Assembly: GCA_023053545.1 (NCBI GenBank)
Contig: JAKZAN010000006.1
Span: forward strand, 3,601,001-3,665,000
DNA length: 64,000 nucleotides
DNA from: Lepidurus packardi
Lineage: Eukaryota; Arthropoda; Branchiopoda; Notostraca; Triopsidae
Direction of reading: 5' to 3'
Part shown: positions 37,901 to 51,200 of the stretch, piece after piece
Layout of the letters: the number at the start of each line of letters is the position of its first letter
Numbering within the stretch: the stretch's first letter is position 1
Translations under genes and position numbers: made by a program
The notes under the pieces: model-generated
Databases searched by the model: none
Told to the model about the DNA's origin: nothing
What the model saw: only the letters and a program-made list of their open reading frames with translations

Positions 37901-40900
37901 ATAGGGCTTCTGTTGTATGGTCTATGGAAATCATTTGCCATGTGTGTGGGTTCAGAAAGGGTCACCCAAGTCCAACAATTTCCCTAACGCCTGTTTCGAT
38001 CATCTTCCATCAAGTTTCTGCCAACATTCGACAACCACTTCATTCGTCTATGAACGCGTAAGAGGCTTTGAATTACTACCCAAAGTCATTGCTTCTTCTC
38101 GATAACCTTATTTGGCAGCCTTTTGTTCATAATTTACTTGGCAAAAAAAATACATAAAAAAAAAATAAAAAAAATACATACAAAAAAGCGCTCAAGGGTC
38201 AAAAGATGCTCTATTTTCTTCCTTTTCATACGTGTCCTATCCAAAAACTGGCTCGACTTGTAATTCAATTGACGTCTTTCCCCAGTACAGTTCAGCCGGA
38301 CAAGGCGCTGCCCAACAACTCTTATTGGTTTAGGCTCGCTTGCATCGATGACCCTGCACGCAGCACAGCTCTCAACAATGCCTGGCAATCGCAACAAGCG
38401 AAAAAAAAGACCAAGAAGACCTCGTCTCACAGTCAGCCTTCGTTCTGAGGCTTCTATTGTCCGCAGTTGCTCAAACTTGCCAAGCACGATCGCGCGAAGC
38501 CCACCTCAAGACAACAGCAAACACCAAACTGCATTATCGACAATGCAGCGCGCGGGTTTAGCAACGAAATGAAAGAAAAAACCAACACAAACGACAGACT
38601 TGAAAGAAAAAAACTTTTGGGTCTGCTGTAAGTCCACTGTTCCCTGCATTCGGTCTCAACCTTGTATACACATATGAGATAACTAACCCCTTGGCTGTTT
38701 GCGTGAGCACCGCACCATGCTCCTTCATAATTTATGTGCTCATTTTCTCCCTCGTCTCTTCTATTCAAATCAGGCCTGTATGTCCCAGCAGGGTGCAGCT
38801 AGTTCAGTAGCAAGCAAAGCGTCACAGAACGCTAAACCTACTCTTTTTTTTAATATACTTAATCCTTTGCAGCGTTATGGATATCCCGTTTCAATGCTAC
38901 AATGTGAATCAGCGAATAAGCATCTCACAAAACCACGCGTTAACGGAAACGAGGAGCGACAGTGTTTTCTTTTTAAAAAAACAACAACTTCCAGACGGAA
39001 ACAGAAAACAATTTTATATTCCCAAGTGTCCTTTCGTCGTTCTCTTGCTCTCGACAAAAACTTTTGCTCCAAAAATTCGTTCACCAGCGGGGCCGCTTTC
39101 TGCTTCCGAAGCTGACAACACAGTCGCATCACTAACGACCACTTCCGCCACAACATTATTATCCATTCGCTCTGGAGCCCTTAAAACTATATAACCTGAA
39201 ATTGCCACTAGTTCCGCAGCATAAAATATAATTCCTGCGACCCCGGCACACAGTCCGAGAAACTAATTGCAACCAACTTAAAAAGCATTCGCCCTGTTTC
39301 CCCGGGAATTACACTTGAACAGGGGTACAACAAAATAATTAGAGGCAGGACTCGGACGACTTTCAGTTCCACGTTTTTGGCTCTTTTTTTTTAGAACCAA
39401 AACCGCAACTGAATGTATTCTCATAGCTATGTGTATTATTCTCAAGTGTATTAACTACGCGACGTGACGACAACGACACACGTATGACACGGGAAAAAAA
39501 GCTGTAATACAAGTTCTCAATTTTCCAAGCTACTTGATAATGTTCACAACTTGTGTCCCCACAACGTATTCACGGCCCATCATTTATCTCTGTTCAAACA
39601 CGTCGTTCGAAACAGGAGGGACAACAAACTGGCTGCTGCCTAGGTTCCGATTTTTAAAGACAAGGAAAGCAACAACACAGGATACGCAGAACGTTTCTTT
39701 TCCCCTTTACAAATACACGTACATAACTCACGAATAGGCTCTTGTTCGCGTTGCTTAGCAACCCGTTTCCCGAGCTGGTTCTCAGTTTCTCTTAGTTCGC
39801 CGTCTAACCCTCACCCAACAGAATGAGAAGAGCACATCTTATCAAAATTATATTCCCAGCAGCCAGACTTTCCTCCGCTCGCTTACTTCCAGTGATTTTT
39901 TCGTAACGAACTTTTTCTCCGTCCAGGAAAAAAAAATTGCCGCCAAAGGAAAACCCACTCTCCGCCTACTGCTACGCTCAATACCTTCCCCGAGTCTCGC
40001 ATTCTTTTTTCTTTTCCATTTTTTCGCATTTTTCCATGTGTATGAAAGAAACATGTAACTATGATCTTGCACGGCATGGCTCTTTTTTTAATCCTAATTC
40101 GTTTCCTCCCAGACCCAAAACGGAAAAGCGAAAAATCTTGGCTATTCATTTCTCCTCCCCACTCTTTTCTGCTATGACCTAAGCCAAGCTCCTAGCGCGT
40201 CCCTCCAAAAAAAATGGCCCTATTCTGTCCGCTGGCTTTTTCATCTAATGCGAGAAAATTGGGTTCATAAAATACAAAAAAGGGCAAGCGGACCCGTCCA
40301 AGTCAACCAGGATAGGATAAATAAAAAAAAAGTTTAGACAACGATGCAACGGCCTTTTTTATTATTATTTCCTAGGTTTTGGGCCTTGGCTGCCTGACGT
40401 CTTATGACGTACAAAACTACAATTCTGTACAACAACTGTTTCCCCCCGTCTTTCTTATTGCATGCCTCTTTCCTACCCCCCAAAAGATAAAAAATGGCAA
40501 GGCGATTTTGTGTAATCTCACGCACTGCATTAAAGGCGTGTGAGGTGCCAAAAAAAGACGGCACTCTTCACTGGCAATTGCGCGCACCTTTTTGTTTTTA
40601 TGTTTCAAAGCTTGCACACGAGCTCGCCAGCCATCTCACACAATAGAAACCCACAAAAGACGAAAAAAAAATGCTAGTCTGCTCCGCCTTACATGTGGAA
40701 CCCAACATTGATGTCTTGCCCCTTTTGCTTTAGCGGGGATCCTAACATACGCATGATCCAAGTTGACATGATTAATGCCTTGCCTTGGCCTTATGTACAA
40801 CCCTCCAACACATTCTTGGCACCAGCCCTCGTCTTTCTCCCGTTTATTTTCCTATTTTTGATTAACAAAAGCCTTTTTGGTGGATTGAACCGAAACGCGT

Positions 40901-43609
40901 TCTAGACCTTTCCTAATAGGAGAGAAGTTAACAGATGGGAAAAAAATCTTCCAGGTTTTCAAAGCATAAAACCCTTGTTACCACCATTTTACCCCCGCTA
41001 GAGCGAACAGCCAGGTGAAGGAGGGGTTAGTATAGATAGCTTGATGGCTTACATCAGGGGGTCCTTTTGGGGGTCATACCTGGAGGACCCCCGAGCACAC
41101 ACCTTTTTTACGAGACTTTTAGGTTTCAATCACACGTTCCAAGCGAGGGGGTTGGTATTCATTTCCGCTAGTCTCTACTACCACTACTGCTCGCGCTATG
41201 TCTGTGCGGGCTTTCTACAGTTGCACGTAACGGCTTTTGGAAGAGTCAGTGTGGTGTGGGTAAGGATCGGGAGAGAGGAAAGACTCGGTTCCTCGACGTT
41301 TTTTGTCCTTTTTTTCGTACTGTTTTATTATGTAATTAAACTAGGGGTCGCACCTTGGGATCTTCCCTCCAGCTTGTCATTTTCCCTTTTAACAGTTCGA
41401 TGTGAAATGCGCGGGCTGGTTAGGGTTCATTCAAGTTGACGACCAAGCCAAATTAGTCTTCCTCTCTTTTTTTTTTCGCTTCCTTCTTACAACTCCATAC
41501 CTCCATTACAAGAGCGGGGAACAGCTCACTGCTAAAGAAGGTTGTATGCTGGCAATAAACAAAACGACAGCTATTGAAATGCGCGCGTCTGCTCACTAAC
41601 AACACGAGCGACCATTGAGCAATGAGTGCAAGAGGGCCTAGACCTGAGCTTAAGCCGGAATTGCCATGCTATCATCAGTAGGCGATGTCGTCTCTTTTTC
41701 TTTTTAAGAAAAAAAAAAAGAACGACGGGTGTTGTACCCCACAGGCTTTTAACTATTACTGTCCAACTTGCCAAGTTCAGACAAGTCAAAAAGGCTCAAC
41801 GGGAGTTGCTTTAGACGGAATTGAGAGCCGTTTGAAGGACAATAGCCACCCAAAGTTCCATGTTTAGCTTTTGATGGATGCGTGTAATCTGCGTTACTTA
41901 ATAAACGTTGAGGAGTTCGTGGTTGTTGTTCATATTCTATGCCCACAACAGTAAACAAGTTACCCCAGGATTACCACGGACCCCGAGAGGCCCGTGACGT
42001 CCTAAAGCCAAGCAAGCCTGTTCCAATGAATTCCAATTAACTGTTTTTTTTTATTTAATTGCTGAGTTACTACTTCACACGGTATGGAAAGACACAAATA
42101 GATACTCGACTTTCGCTCCACCTTTAAGCGCTGTTACTCTTCAACTTGCCTAGACCAGTTTCAGACATGCCAAGATAGACTCAAATGCGGTTCGAATTGG
42201 TGGGGAATCGCGAGCCGCTTGAAAGGTCTCAAAAATTGTAGAGGCGGTCGGCCGTTTATAAAGCTGTTAAAATTGTATGAGAGCCCGGCCAAAAGAGACG
42301 CGTACCGAGAAACATGACTGTAAAAGGGAGAACTTGGGATATCTCAAGACGGTCAGGTGGCCGTGCAACAATCCGGAAAAATTCGATACTCTGACGGGTA
42401 AAAAAGTAATCAGTTCTCATCTCACCCTCCTTTCTTATCCTCTCGTATAGGCTCTCGTCTCGCTCGTGAAAAAGTCGTATTACTTTTTTTTTCGTCCGTA
42501 CTTTACGAGCGTTAAACGTCACACGCGTGGCAGATATAGAGCCGCAATTGTTTCACACCTCCCTTCGCAACCTTCGGCGCATTCCTATTTTACATTTCTT
42601 TCTCTTACTCATATACTCCTGGTATGACACCACCCACTTTCTGGGATGACCTCCATGGTCTGGTCTACAAGGAACACACGCAAATGATAAACAAGTTAAA
42701 AGACAAGCCGCTCTTCAAAACACCTTAAGTCGAATAAAATGAGAAGGTTCCCAAGCCCAGAAAAAAAAGAAAAATCTGCTAACTTACTTCTAAAACACTT
42801 TGGGTCCTTCTACGTGTTCATTTATCCTATCCCAACCAATCCACGGCTTTTAGATCGATAAGTCCGCGCTAAGATATACACGCAGATACTAGCCCCTTGC
42901 ATGTTTACGTTTTCAAATGTACAAGCCCAAAAAGAAACCAAGAAACAAGAAAGAGTATACGTGCGCTCTCTAATAAGCCCATTTCTCCCCAAACTCAAAT
43001 TCAAGCTGCTTTTTGCCTCGATTCGTCCTGGCACTAATTAAGACGACCTTCTCAACCTACTTTTCATTCCACCCTAACAAACATAACGAACTTGGAGTAG
43101 TCTGGGTATACCCGGCTAGAACCCAAACATCAACCGTGCTCGAGGGACTCCTGCTGTTCGGCATGGGACACACGGCATTAAGTATGCAAATGAGTATGGA
43201 TCTTAAAGAGGGGTTTTTACGCATGACGAAAAGAAACGAAAGGAGTGTCTTGTCTCGCAGCACGTGAACTAGAGGAAAATTCATAAGACTCTTGAGAACG
43301 TCTACGTTCATCTCATCATACTCTCGTGCTCTATGTAAGTGTAGGTCTCACTTCTCTCTTTTCCCCTTTCTTTTATCTTCGACACAGTGCCTAACGTCCC
43401 GGGACCAACGTAAGGAAAACATCACTATTCTTTTTTTTTTTGGTACTATCTCCCTTTTTAAGTCTAAGCAGCAGGGCAGTAAACGACAACGTAATTTCAG
43501 TCACTTAAGCCAAATGAAAATGACACTTACCAGCTGCTCGTCCCAAGACCACGTGACCACTGCAGAGGATCATGGTCACCAGCCACCATAATGTTAACGC
43601 CATTACCAT
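19969..43609 (-). CDS. Cirl: CIRL / latrophilin adhesion G-protein-coupled receptor
   Basis: A neuronal adhesion GPCR: the extracellular part autocleaves at the GPS and the tethered Stachel peptide activates the 7TM part. Fifteen coding exons (minus): 43531-43609, 29530-29722, 26710-26816, 25992-26495, 25489-25877, 24367-24733, 23864-24335, 23557-23782, 23261-23426, 22969-23183, 22781-22884, 22165-22333, 21923-22102, 20986-21210, 19969-20898, giving 1441 aa, all in phase. Domains: signal peptide 1-25; SUEL lectin about 33-125 ([17 protein letters not shown]); Thr/Ser/Pro-rich linker to about 300; HRM about 318-380 ([11 protein letters not shown]); GAIN about 390-730 with GPS ending [14 protein letters not shown], cleavage expected at Leu728/Thr729; 7TM about 740-985 ([13 protein letters not shown]); tail about 455 residues containing DPVYEEIE and a Gln run. 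It lacks an olfactomedin domain, as in other invertebrate CIRLs. Confidence 0.95.
21437..21922 (-). other. Cirl: Open frame continuing past a CIRL tail exon (possible alternative C-terminus)
   Basis: The tail exon 21923-22102 ends at a good donor (GTAAGT). If that donor is not used, the frame stays open for a further 161 codons and stops at 21437. The sequence is rich in Ser, Thr, His and Pro ([28 protein letters not shown]) and resembles receptor-tail sequence more than random intron. A retained-intron isoform with a different C-terminus is possible, but not shown. Confidence 0.4.
22567..22611 (-). other. Cirl: Candidate 45-nt cassette exon of CIRL (third cytoplasmic loop)
   Basis: Inside the intron between exons 22781-22884 and 22165-22333 there is an AG acceptor, 45 nt of open frame in the required phase 2, and a GTAAGC donor. 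Inclusion would add 15 residues ([15 protein letters not shown]) just before SWLRGAF, between TM5 and TM6. The polypyrimidine tract is weak, which fits optional inclusion. Confidence 0.45.
24959..24982. repeat. (AT)12 microsatellite
   Basis: Twelve AT units in the intron between the CIRL exons 24367-24733 and 25489-25877. Confidence 0.95.
26817..29529 (-). other. Cirl: 2.7-kb intron within the CIRL lectin domain
   Basis: It separates the two exons of the SUEL lectin domain (29530-29722 and 26710-26816). It contains pyrimidine-rich and purine-rich stretches but no convincing exon, RNA gene or transposon. The open frames in it have no conserved motif. Confidence 0.7.
30684..30871. repeat. 71-bp near-perfect inverted repeat (hairpin)
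   Basis: The left arm 30684-30754 and right arm 30801-30871 are reverse complements with four mismatches, separated by 46 nt. Core shared segment: CTTTTTACAAGCCTCTAAAC. No flanking target-site duplication is evident. It could be a small non-autonomous element or a hairpin RNA. Confidence 0.93.
41737..42229. repeat. Diverged direct duplication of about 110 bp
   Basis: Segments 41737-41846 and 42118-42229 share blocks such as CAACTTGCC, TTCAGACA and GAGCCG.TTGAA in the same order and strand. The first reads as an open fragment with a CPTC motif; the second is interrupted. This is possibly decay of an older repeat or gene fragment. Judged by eye. Confidence 0.4.
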
Positions 43610-43614
43610 GGTTC
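43531..43614 (-). other. Cirl: CIRL start-codon exon (signal peptide), with upstream splice acceptor
   Basis: The exon begins GAACC before ATG (43609), right after a strong acceptor (TTTTTTTGTATTACAG). It codes for a typical signal peptide ([20 protein letters not shown]) and ends in phase 1 at a GTAAGTG donor. The acceptor shows that at least one 5'UTR exon lies further upstream, to the right in this window or beyond it. A second in-frame Met follows two codons later. Confidence 0.85.
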
Positions 43615-43965
43615 CTGTAATACAAAAAAATGCAAATGAAATTCAATTTCGTAATTCGTTCTAAGTTTTACACACAAAAAAACTTCATTATGGTTCACGA
43701 AATACACAGCTCTTCCTCTCGGCTTGAATCAGGGACTGGGAGTTGTGCTTCCAACTCAGCCATTTAAGCAAGTTGCACTCCAAGCTTTCCAATTAAAGTC
43801 CCCCCCCCCAGTAAAGCAAAAAGTTCCTCCTATTCCCCCATTCACGACCTGAGCGTAGCACAAAGTTTTCACAAAGTTCTAGTTTCCGAGCTTTCCGTTT
43901 CTGCAAATAACGTAGCAAAGTCCCATGTTTCCGAAACCTTTGCATTAGTTTTTTTCCCTGACCCT

Positions 43966-43994
43966 CCCCCCCCCCCCCCCCCCAAAAAAAAAAA
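43966..43994. repeat. Homopolymer junction C18-A11
   Basis: Eighteen C followed directly by eleven A, upstream of the CIRL start exon. The exact length is likely to be assembly-sensitive. Confidence 0.95.
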
Positions 43995-44902
43995 TCTCAA
44001 CGTTATACGATACACTGACAGCTTGTATCTCTCTTGCGTTAAATTCATTCTAAAGCACGAGTTCCAGACTTTAGGTATTGGCCATCAAAAAGGAAAAGTT
44101 TTTGTAATTCCAACACTTTTTTCCTTTACTATTTAGTTTTACGTTGTGCACGTCACGTGTAATAGGAGCTTACAGACGGCGAGCGTAAAATGTCACTCAG
44201 GGAGACCGTACTCATTACATTCCCAAACTTAACCATGTTTGACATGCATGATTTGCAGGCACATGTTCGAGTGTTGGGCCTGTGTGACGTTTCACCAGCT
44301 GGTCGCTTAACTTGGCCTCTTCCATAACCCATCTTGACATGCAAAAGCTACCAAGCTAAAGCCAAAAAACATCACCGTGACCCCCAACATTTCCTTTCGC
44401 CTTTCGGGGGTCTTAAAAGATACATCTTGCATGCAGGCAGGGGTCATTACAACCCGACACCCTACCCTGGCATTCCGCCCTTGCGACGAAAATTCAGTTC
44501 CCGACTTCTGACATATGTAGACCACGTTACCACCCTTAATGAGTGAAAGACACCCTGTGGAATGCACAAGTGATTTTCAGGGACCTTGCCTTTTCGTTTT
44601 CCCTCTCTTTTCCATCTTACTTGGTTTACAAAAACGTCATTCAAGACCAAATCCCCACCATTTCTTTTCTTACTTCTTTCTCCTTTCAAGACCAAACTTT
44701 CCCATAGGAGTAATAAAAAAGAAAGGTCTTTTGTCTTCCAAGATACCCAACACAAGGCCACGCCCCCTAAACCCGTCAAAATAATGACGCCCGGACAGGA
44801 TGGCCACCGATATCGAATCAATAAGATCATGATCACAGCCTATTCCCTGGACTGTTCGCAACATTGCTATAGCAACGCAACGTCCACTCTTTTCTACGAC
44901 GT

Positions 44903-44904
<2 letters not shown>

Positions 44905-44935
<31 letters not shown>
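44905..44935. repeat. Poly(T) tract, 31 nt
   Basis: Uninterrupted T31. It could be the poly(A) tail of a minus-strand retroposed sequence, but no target-site duplication or parent sequence was recognised. Confidence 0.95.
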
Positions 44936-44937
<2 letters not shown>

Positions 44938-45279
44938 GTCGGTACCTTTTAACCTACGGCACATACCTTGGTTCCGACAATCGACACGGGGCCTTTTGCA
45001 GCACTTTCAGATAAGCTCTCTCCCCACCCCCTCAAAGAAAGCCCGGAGCCTCGTACCCTGGCCGATTACATGGTATTACAGCAATAATTCCATGAGCTGC
45101 GCTTCGATCAGTCCAACTACACTACGCCAACCGAAATAAAAAAAATGTTTTGGCCAAGTAACCCTGTTTCTTTCTTATTTTATGTCTTTCTACCCTGTCT
45201 CCACTACTTTCATACGTCGCCCTGACGGAGTCGGTGTCGACAAGGTAAGGGTCATTCGGATGGCAATTAACAAGAACTA

Positions 45280-45296
45280 CCCCCCCCCCCCCCCCC
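45280..45296. repeat. Poly(C) tract, 17 nt
   Basis: Uninterrupted C17, followed by TCCCC. Confidence 0.95.
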
Positions 45297-48200
45297 TCCC
45301 CGTCAACGGCCGATCAATATTGCTGTAATGGGTTGTCCCCTCCTAAATTCCAATGCTTTAACTCTTTTGCTCCTGCGAACACCGTTTAGCCTTATCTTGA
45401 CAATTTTACTTGGCATGGACCGCCTATAGCACCCCCTCCCCCCGGATAGAGGTCAAAGGGCGCGACGCGACATTCTAATCGAAATGATTCCTCCTCCCCT
45501 GCCCCTTTTTCCTAAAGGGTTTTTGAATTTAGTGAACAAGGCTTTGCTCTTCAGCACTTGGCTTTAGCGACCACAATCTACCGGCTCTTCGAGCAAAGGG
45601 GAGGTCGGGGGGGAGGGGGGGTTAGCGAGACAGCCTGAGGTAATATGCCTCTTTCTCTTCGTTCAGTCTTCGTATTGTAAATGCAACAAGAAGCAGAAGA
45701 GCGAGAGGGAGAGAGATTTTCGTTGGAAAAGGGCCACTGACCGCATAAGTCCAAGATAAAACCCCTCTGGCCCGCAATCTCGCCATATTTCTTTTCAGGA
45801 GACAAGGAGAGAGAAAGATTGAGCAGTGCCGCCTTCACCTTCAGTTCACAAACTCCAATCCGTTTCATCCTTGACTAAACAATGCTTCAGTGTTTCTTCT
45901 ACTTTTGAGCGGTACCTCCTAAACGCGTCGTGTACTAATCCATTGGTGCCTTTGGTATCTAAAGCACATACAGAAAACACAACTCGTGAGCAACAATGAA
46001 CTTGTTGGCCGGCAATTTTCCGTCTTATATTAGGATAAATGGGAAGCGGCTCGAACGCTTTCATCTTGGGACCCAATTGACATTAGTTTACAGTTTCTTT
46101 GCGGGGGCTATAAGATCCAATCATATTATGAGCGACTCCGGCGGTATCCACATTACCGCAAGCCAAACTCAAGCCAACGCAGATCGACACCAAGCGCATA
46201 AGTAGACACAAAGCTGGCATGTTTGTTTTTCAGCAAGCTTTAGGAAGACACTTTTTTTGCCGGAAAAAAAGCCGAAGAACAAACGAGCTAATAGGAACTT
46301 CTACCCATCCTTTTTGTTCTACCCCCTCCAACTATTGTCTTTCTCGCTTGGCAAGCAAGTTATGCAAATGAAATGTGAAAAACATTCAAGGGCAAAACCA
46401 GCCTCCGAGCACATCAGACAATACAGTCGAATGGCTCCAATTAGTTTCTAGAATAAGAAGCGGCATGTTCAAGGAGAAAAGCACCTTATTTGTAGTTTGG
46501 CTTATGGGGTCTGGCATTGAAAGTGCGAAGTAGGGGTCTCGTAACTGCTCTACTAAATTGCACTTGGGCCTTCCTCACCACAAACTTACCCACCCTAAAA
46601 ATTTTGGTTATTAAAGCGTAGATAGTGAAAAGGAAAAGACGGGAAATAGTAAGGGGGAGGAGGGAGAGTCGGGGCAATGTGAGATGCCTGTCTAACTGAA
46701 CAAATAACGTCCTCGGAGACATTCCCTGCTCTCACTAACGCAAACACATAGCCTTAGCCTAATGTTTCGGACAAGGAGGGGGAGGGGGTCACCGTGTAGC
46801 TTGGCATGTAAGTTCCAATTCCCATAGATTGTCAAAAACACAACGGAAGAGCTGCACGCAGTACAGGGAAGGGTGTCAAAAAGAAAAAGTCGGCCCAGTT
46901 TTATGCGTACGCTTACACCCCTATTTATAACGGATGTATAGGCATACAAGGGTGAAGACGGATCGATACATCTTATTGCATTTTGGGTCCTTGCTTTCCC
47001 CCCGGTTCGGGACCGAGGCGGCCTCACAACGCAGTCAAAAGGAAGTATATACCAGCCAGCCAAGGAACGAGGCTTCGACCTCGACCCTTCACTTGACCTG
47101 ATCTTTGCCAACAAGTTTTTGGGGCCAAAATAACGAAATTGAGTGCCAGAAACCGACGCGAGAGCTACGTTCAATCTATCTTAATGCCATTCTCTTACAT
47201 GAAAAAAAAAACGGATAAGAAAGGCATGCTCCCACACCGTACTTAGGGTCGCGTGACAAATGCAAAGCACCTTTATATAATTAAAGAGGGCTTAATGAAA
47301 AAATGCCTGGGCTCGAACTACGAGTTTGCAACATACTCATTTCTCATTTGTCAGAAAGGTCAGGTAAGCCCTGTGCTGCGAAACTCCCAACAAAAAATTA
47401 GACGCGAGACTCTTTATGTTTCCTCGATTGTCGTTTTCCTTTTCCTAACTTGGATCGCGTTTCTCTATTTTTTTGTCTGTTGGTTATCTCAGGGTTCTAG
47501 AAGCGGCATCAATACGAGCTCTGCCACTAACAATTACAACTTTTACTCTCTTTAAGAACCCAACTCCGTGGTCCTGTCTTTCCCCGTTTAACCACGTTGT
47601 TTCTTAGTTTGTGCTAAAATAAGAGTTACAAATGAAAAGAGAAAAGAATCACTTTAGAAATGCCGAAATCGGTAAAGTCCAAGTCTTTTTGTCTGGGCTC
47701 TAACCCATTTGGATGATAAGTGTACGTGTGCGTCAGTTCGCTTGGCTGATTCTTGCGGTACGGCACAGATACTACTCACTCACGACAGACTTGGTTGTGT
47801 GTGGAAACTTGGAATGTTTGGATCTTTGGTAGAAAGCTCGAGCTACGCATTGGGTATTTTTTTTTTACTTTTTCTTCTTTTCCGTTACGAAAAAGCCCCG
47901 GACTAGAGCAAGATGCCACGGCCTCCGGTCGTAACCCATTGCAATCAATAAGCCCTACCGACGCCAGGAAACGTCTTATGGTTATGGTGCAAAGCACGGG
48001 GCTCAGTGAGTCTAGTATACATACGCCAAAACCGCTGGAGCCCCGTGAAAGAGCTCCTTCCCAAGCAGTCCAGGAACAGAAAACGTTCGCCGTTGATCGT
48101 TTTCAGTTTCTGTTTACTTGTTCTCCTGTTCTGCTTGGAATCTTGCTAAACAAAGTCTTTCGGTTTCCAACTCCTCACCAAAACAACGCGTCTTTTAATC

Positions 48201-51200
48201 CCGGGCTCAATCTTGTATGCCAGCGGAACCCACATGACAATACAACGTGCAAGTTTTCTACCACCATCCATTCTTCAACCGTCTGCTATGAGCCCAATTT
48301 TCCACTTCCAAACATGTTTTAGGTTCACTTGAGCAAAAGAAAAGGCGACCGGACGGGCAAGCGAAGTTTTGGGTAATCAATCTGATACCTGGACCAAAAG
48401 CGCAACCCGAAACTGTGGAGAAATCAAAGCGCAGAAAGAATGCCAACCGCAGAAGCTTGCTTTTGCCCTGGAGCGCTCAATGGAATAAAATGCCTCTCGA
48501 ACCTTTATCCCAGGGCTGTCGTGCTATTAACAAACACGGATCATGCGAATGATTATCTGTTCGGGACATTGTCACCTAGGCATACTAACAATATGTTTAC
48601 TTCTCACGCTACTGTCGCTTTCGCCTCAAACAAAACGACGAAAAAGGTCGATGGAGGTCCCCCCCTGAAAAAATATAGGGCCAGAATGTATTGCGTTGGC
48701 AACAACCCCGCAGTCGATGGTTTTTGCAAGGTGTTGTCTTTCTCTCATACCCTTGCTAATTGAGTCGAGTTCAGGAAGAAACGCTAATGGATCGCCATTC
48801 CTGTCCTTTAGTCTAGTCTCGGTTTCTCCTTCTTTTCTTTCCAGAGAAGTAAGGGTGGACTGGACTGTCAGTATAGACGTTTCTCTCATGGGGTTCCCTC
48901 CATCCCTCTCCTAGTTTTGAACCCCAAACAACCCTGCCTCACCCCAGCGAAGTTCATTTACATAACTGCTCTTGGAAAGGAACGAGAAAAACCTTGATTT
49001 GCGCACAATTTCAACTTGCTCGCCCACTTCCTGTTCTTCTTTTTTTGAAGTCGAGTGCACGACTAACGACTTTGGCCGCCAGATATACCGACAGAACGAG
49101 TGTTAAACTTGCTGGAAAAAATAGCCTAACGGAAATAGTCAACTTTAACAAACCAAATAAATGATGCAAGATAATAGTTTGGCTGACATTTCGATTAATC
49201 AGAAATTAAGCGGACAGTAAACACCCAACTGTGATGCAGATAGTGGAATGAATAAAAAAGCGAATATTTAGTTAGCCTTTTTCTTACCGTTCGGATTTTT
49301 TTTTTCAATTTTCCTGGGGGGCGAAATGCTAACTAACCTAATGGGCTAGACGACTCGACTGACTCGGAGCTTTAGACTTGGTACAAGCCCAAGTATCGTG
49401 TTCCCATTTGCCATGAACCATAAGTAATGTAATCAATAAAGAAGAGAGGGATGAATAAAAAAAAGAGGGATGCTCAGACGGAAGAAAAAACTAGTAATTT
49501 TCACGACTTTCGCTTCGTCCTTTTCCTGATTCACAACTAACGGGTTTACACGCTACAGAACAAAGGCTCCGCTAAAAATGACTGTTGACATTTCCAACTT
49601 GCAAATTCAATTTTTGATGTGCAGCTTGTAATAGCGGTGCCTCGTTTACGCTCAGATAAAGGGCAACGCCCTCTTTTTCGCCCTTTTCCAACGCTCCAAT
49701 CTGAGAATGTCCCAACCACTGCCCACTTTTTGCCACTAATTTTGAAGCGAGGATAAGTTTGTCGAGCCGACATCACACTCAAAAGGAGACATTTTAGCGT
49801 CGGGACCATGATCAGGACACTCTTTGCGCCAAATCCCGTCAACGAAACACTCGGCCGTGTAATCAAGAATCTACAAAGCAGACTCCTTTCCCTCTTTTTC
49901 CCCCGTGACCATCGTTTTGCACGACTCTTGCTATCTTCTCACCCCCCAAGGTAAAGGCCAAGCATTTTGGTCAGAAATTTGTTCGTGTCACGATAACAGA
50001 TACTGCGCTTGCTTAAGCCCTTACACGCACGCCACACGCAATACATGTCTGATTTGCATTACTTCTTTCACCGCCACACGGGTGAATAAATTAATGAAAA
50101 ACCTGTCTCTTTTTAGAGGGGGGGGGGGATCTTTCATCTTCCTTTTGTCCCCGATTTTTCTTCTGCATGTTCGTTGACTAGCCTGCAAAACGAGCGAGCT
50201 TTTAAGGGGCTTTTAGCCCTAGGTGAACCATTTGCCCCAACACCTCAGCCCCCCTGAACCGCCTGCTAGAGAGAAAAGTAAGTCTTAGGAAAATGCCCAG
50301 TTTTGCAGAGACCATGCGACCGACCTGAATGTCTTAAAAATTTAACATGTAAACTTCCAGCTGGGGTTTCTTTCGTCGTACCCATACTTTGCTTTCGCCG
50401 TAGCCGTACACTGTGCCCCTCGTCTACCTACTCATTAGCATGCGACACTGAAACTCTAGGATCTCTTTAAATTTTTAAAATTTCACCCCGGAAAGCGAAT
50501 GCAACAAATAAAAGGAAAAATCGATATCATCTTGCTAAACCTAAACTGTGAGTAAAAACCTAAAACTCCTAACCTAAAAGGGATTGGAGCCAGCTTTTCG
50601 AAAGTCGAAAATGCTTCACCAAACTAGCAAACAGAGGCCATTTTCTTTTTGTTTCCTGTATAAGGCCCACGATATCTTTATTTTTTGAGTGGTGCACGGA
50701 ATACGACGTGAAACACAAATATTACACTAGACAGAGAGCGTCTAGCGAGGGGAAAAGCCCTTCATCTTGGGTTTAACTTTGCTTTTAGCCCGGACCTCGC
50801 TTTCTTGAGGCAGAGGGGAGGGGGAACGGGCAATTTAGCCTCAGACTCGCGAACGCGTAAACAAGGTAAAAACTTGTAAAACTCTTTCAAACCTTCTGCT
50901 TCCTTGACGACAGATTTATGCAAACTTTTCCGAGGCCTGCTGTGGTAAACTGTCACGAAGAGAAGAAGACACGTACCTGGTTTGTCCCCGCTCTGTCGAA
51001 AAGATGAAACAAAAAAGTGAACTCTTCTGAGTTAATGACAAGAAATCCGAATTGGCATGGTAGTAGCGACGAAACTCCCGGTTATGATCACCACTAGTCG
51101 TAGTAGGTAGACAAAAAAGTGACTCAGGCGACGGCCGATTCACAAAAAACCACTCGTTTTGAGGTGTGAAATTTACGAGCAACAGCCTGCAACAAGAACT

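Larger units (their letters stand above)
29723..43530 (-). other. Cirl: 13.8-kb intron of CIRL between signal-peptide and lectin exons
   Basis: Bounded by a GTAAGTG donor next to 43531 and a TTTACAG acceptor next to 29722, in compatible phase 1. More than a hundred times longer than the typical intron here. It holds a 71-bp inverted repeat (30684-30871), short homopolymers (C12 at 30318) and a diverged pair of about 110-bp segments (41737 and 42118), but no supported coding exon. Its size and position suggest it carries CIRL regulatory elements (inference). Confidence 0.75.

Noticed and set aside
42196-42206. GGTTCGAATT resembling a tRNA T-loop
   Set aside because: No acceptor, D or anticodon stems could be drawn around it; no other tRNA was found in the window.
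44462-45014. Overlapping open frames of 124-142 codons on both strands
   Set aside because: They overlap each other in low-complexity, T-rich sequence and show no domain; likely chance.
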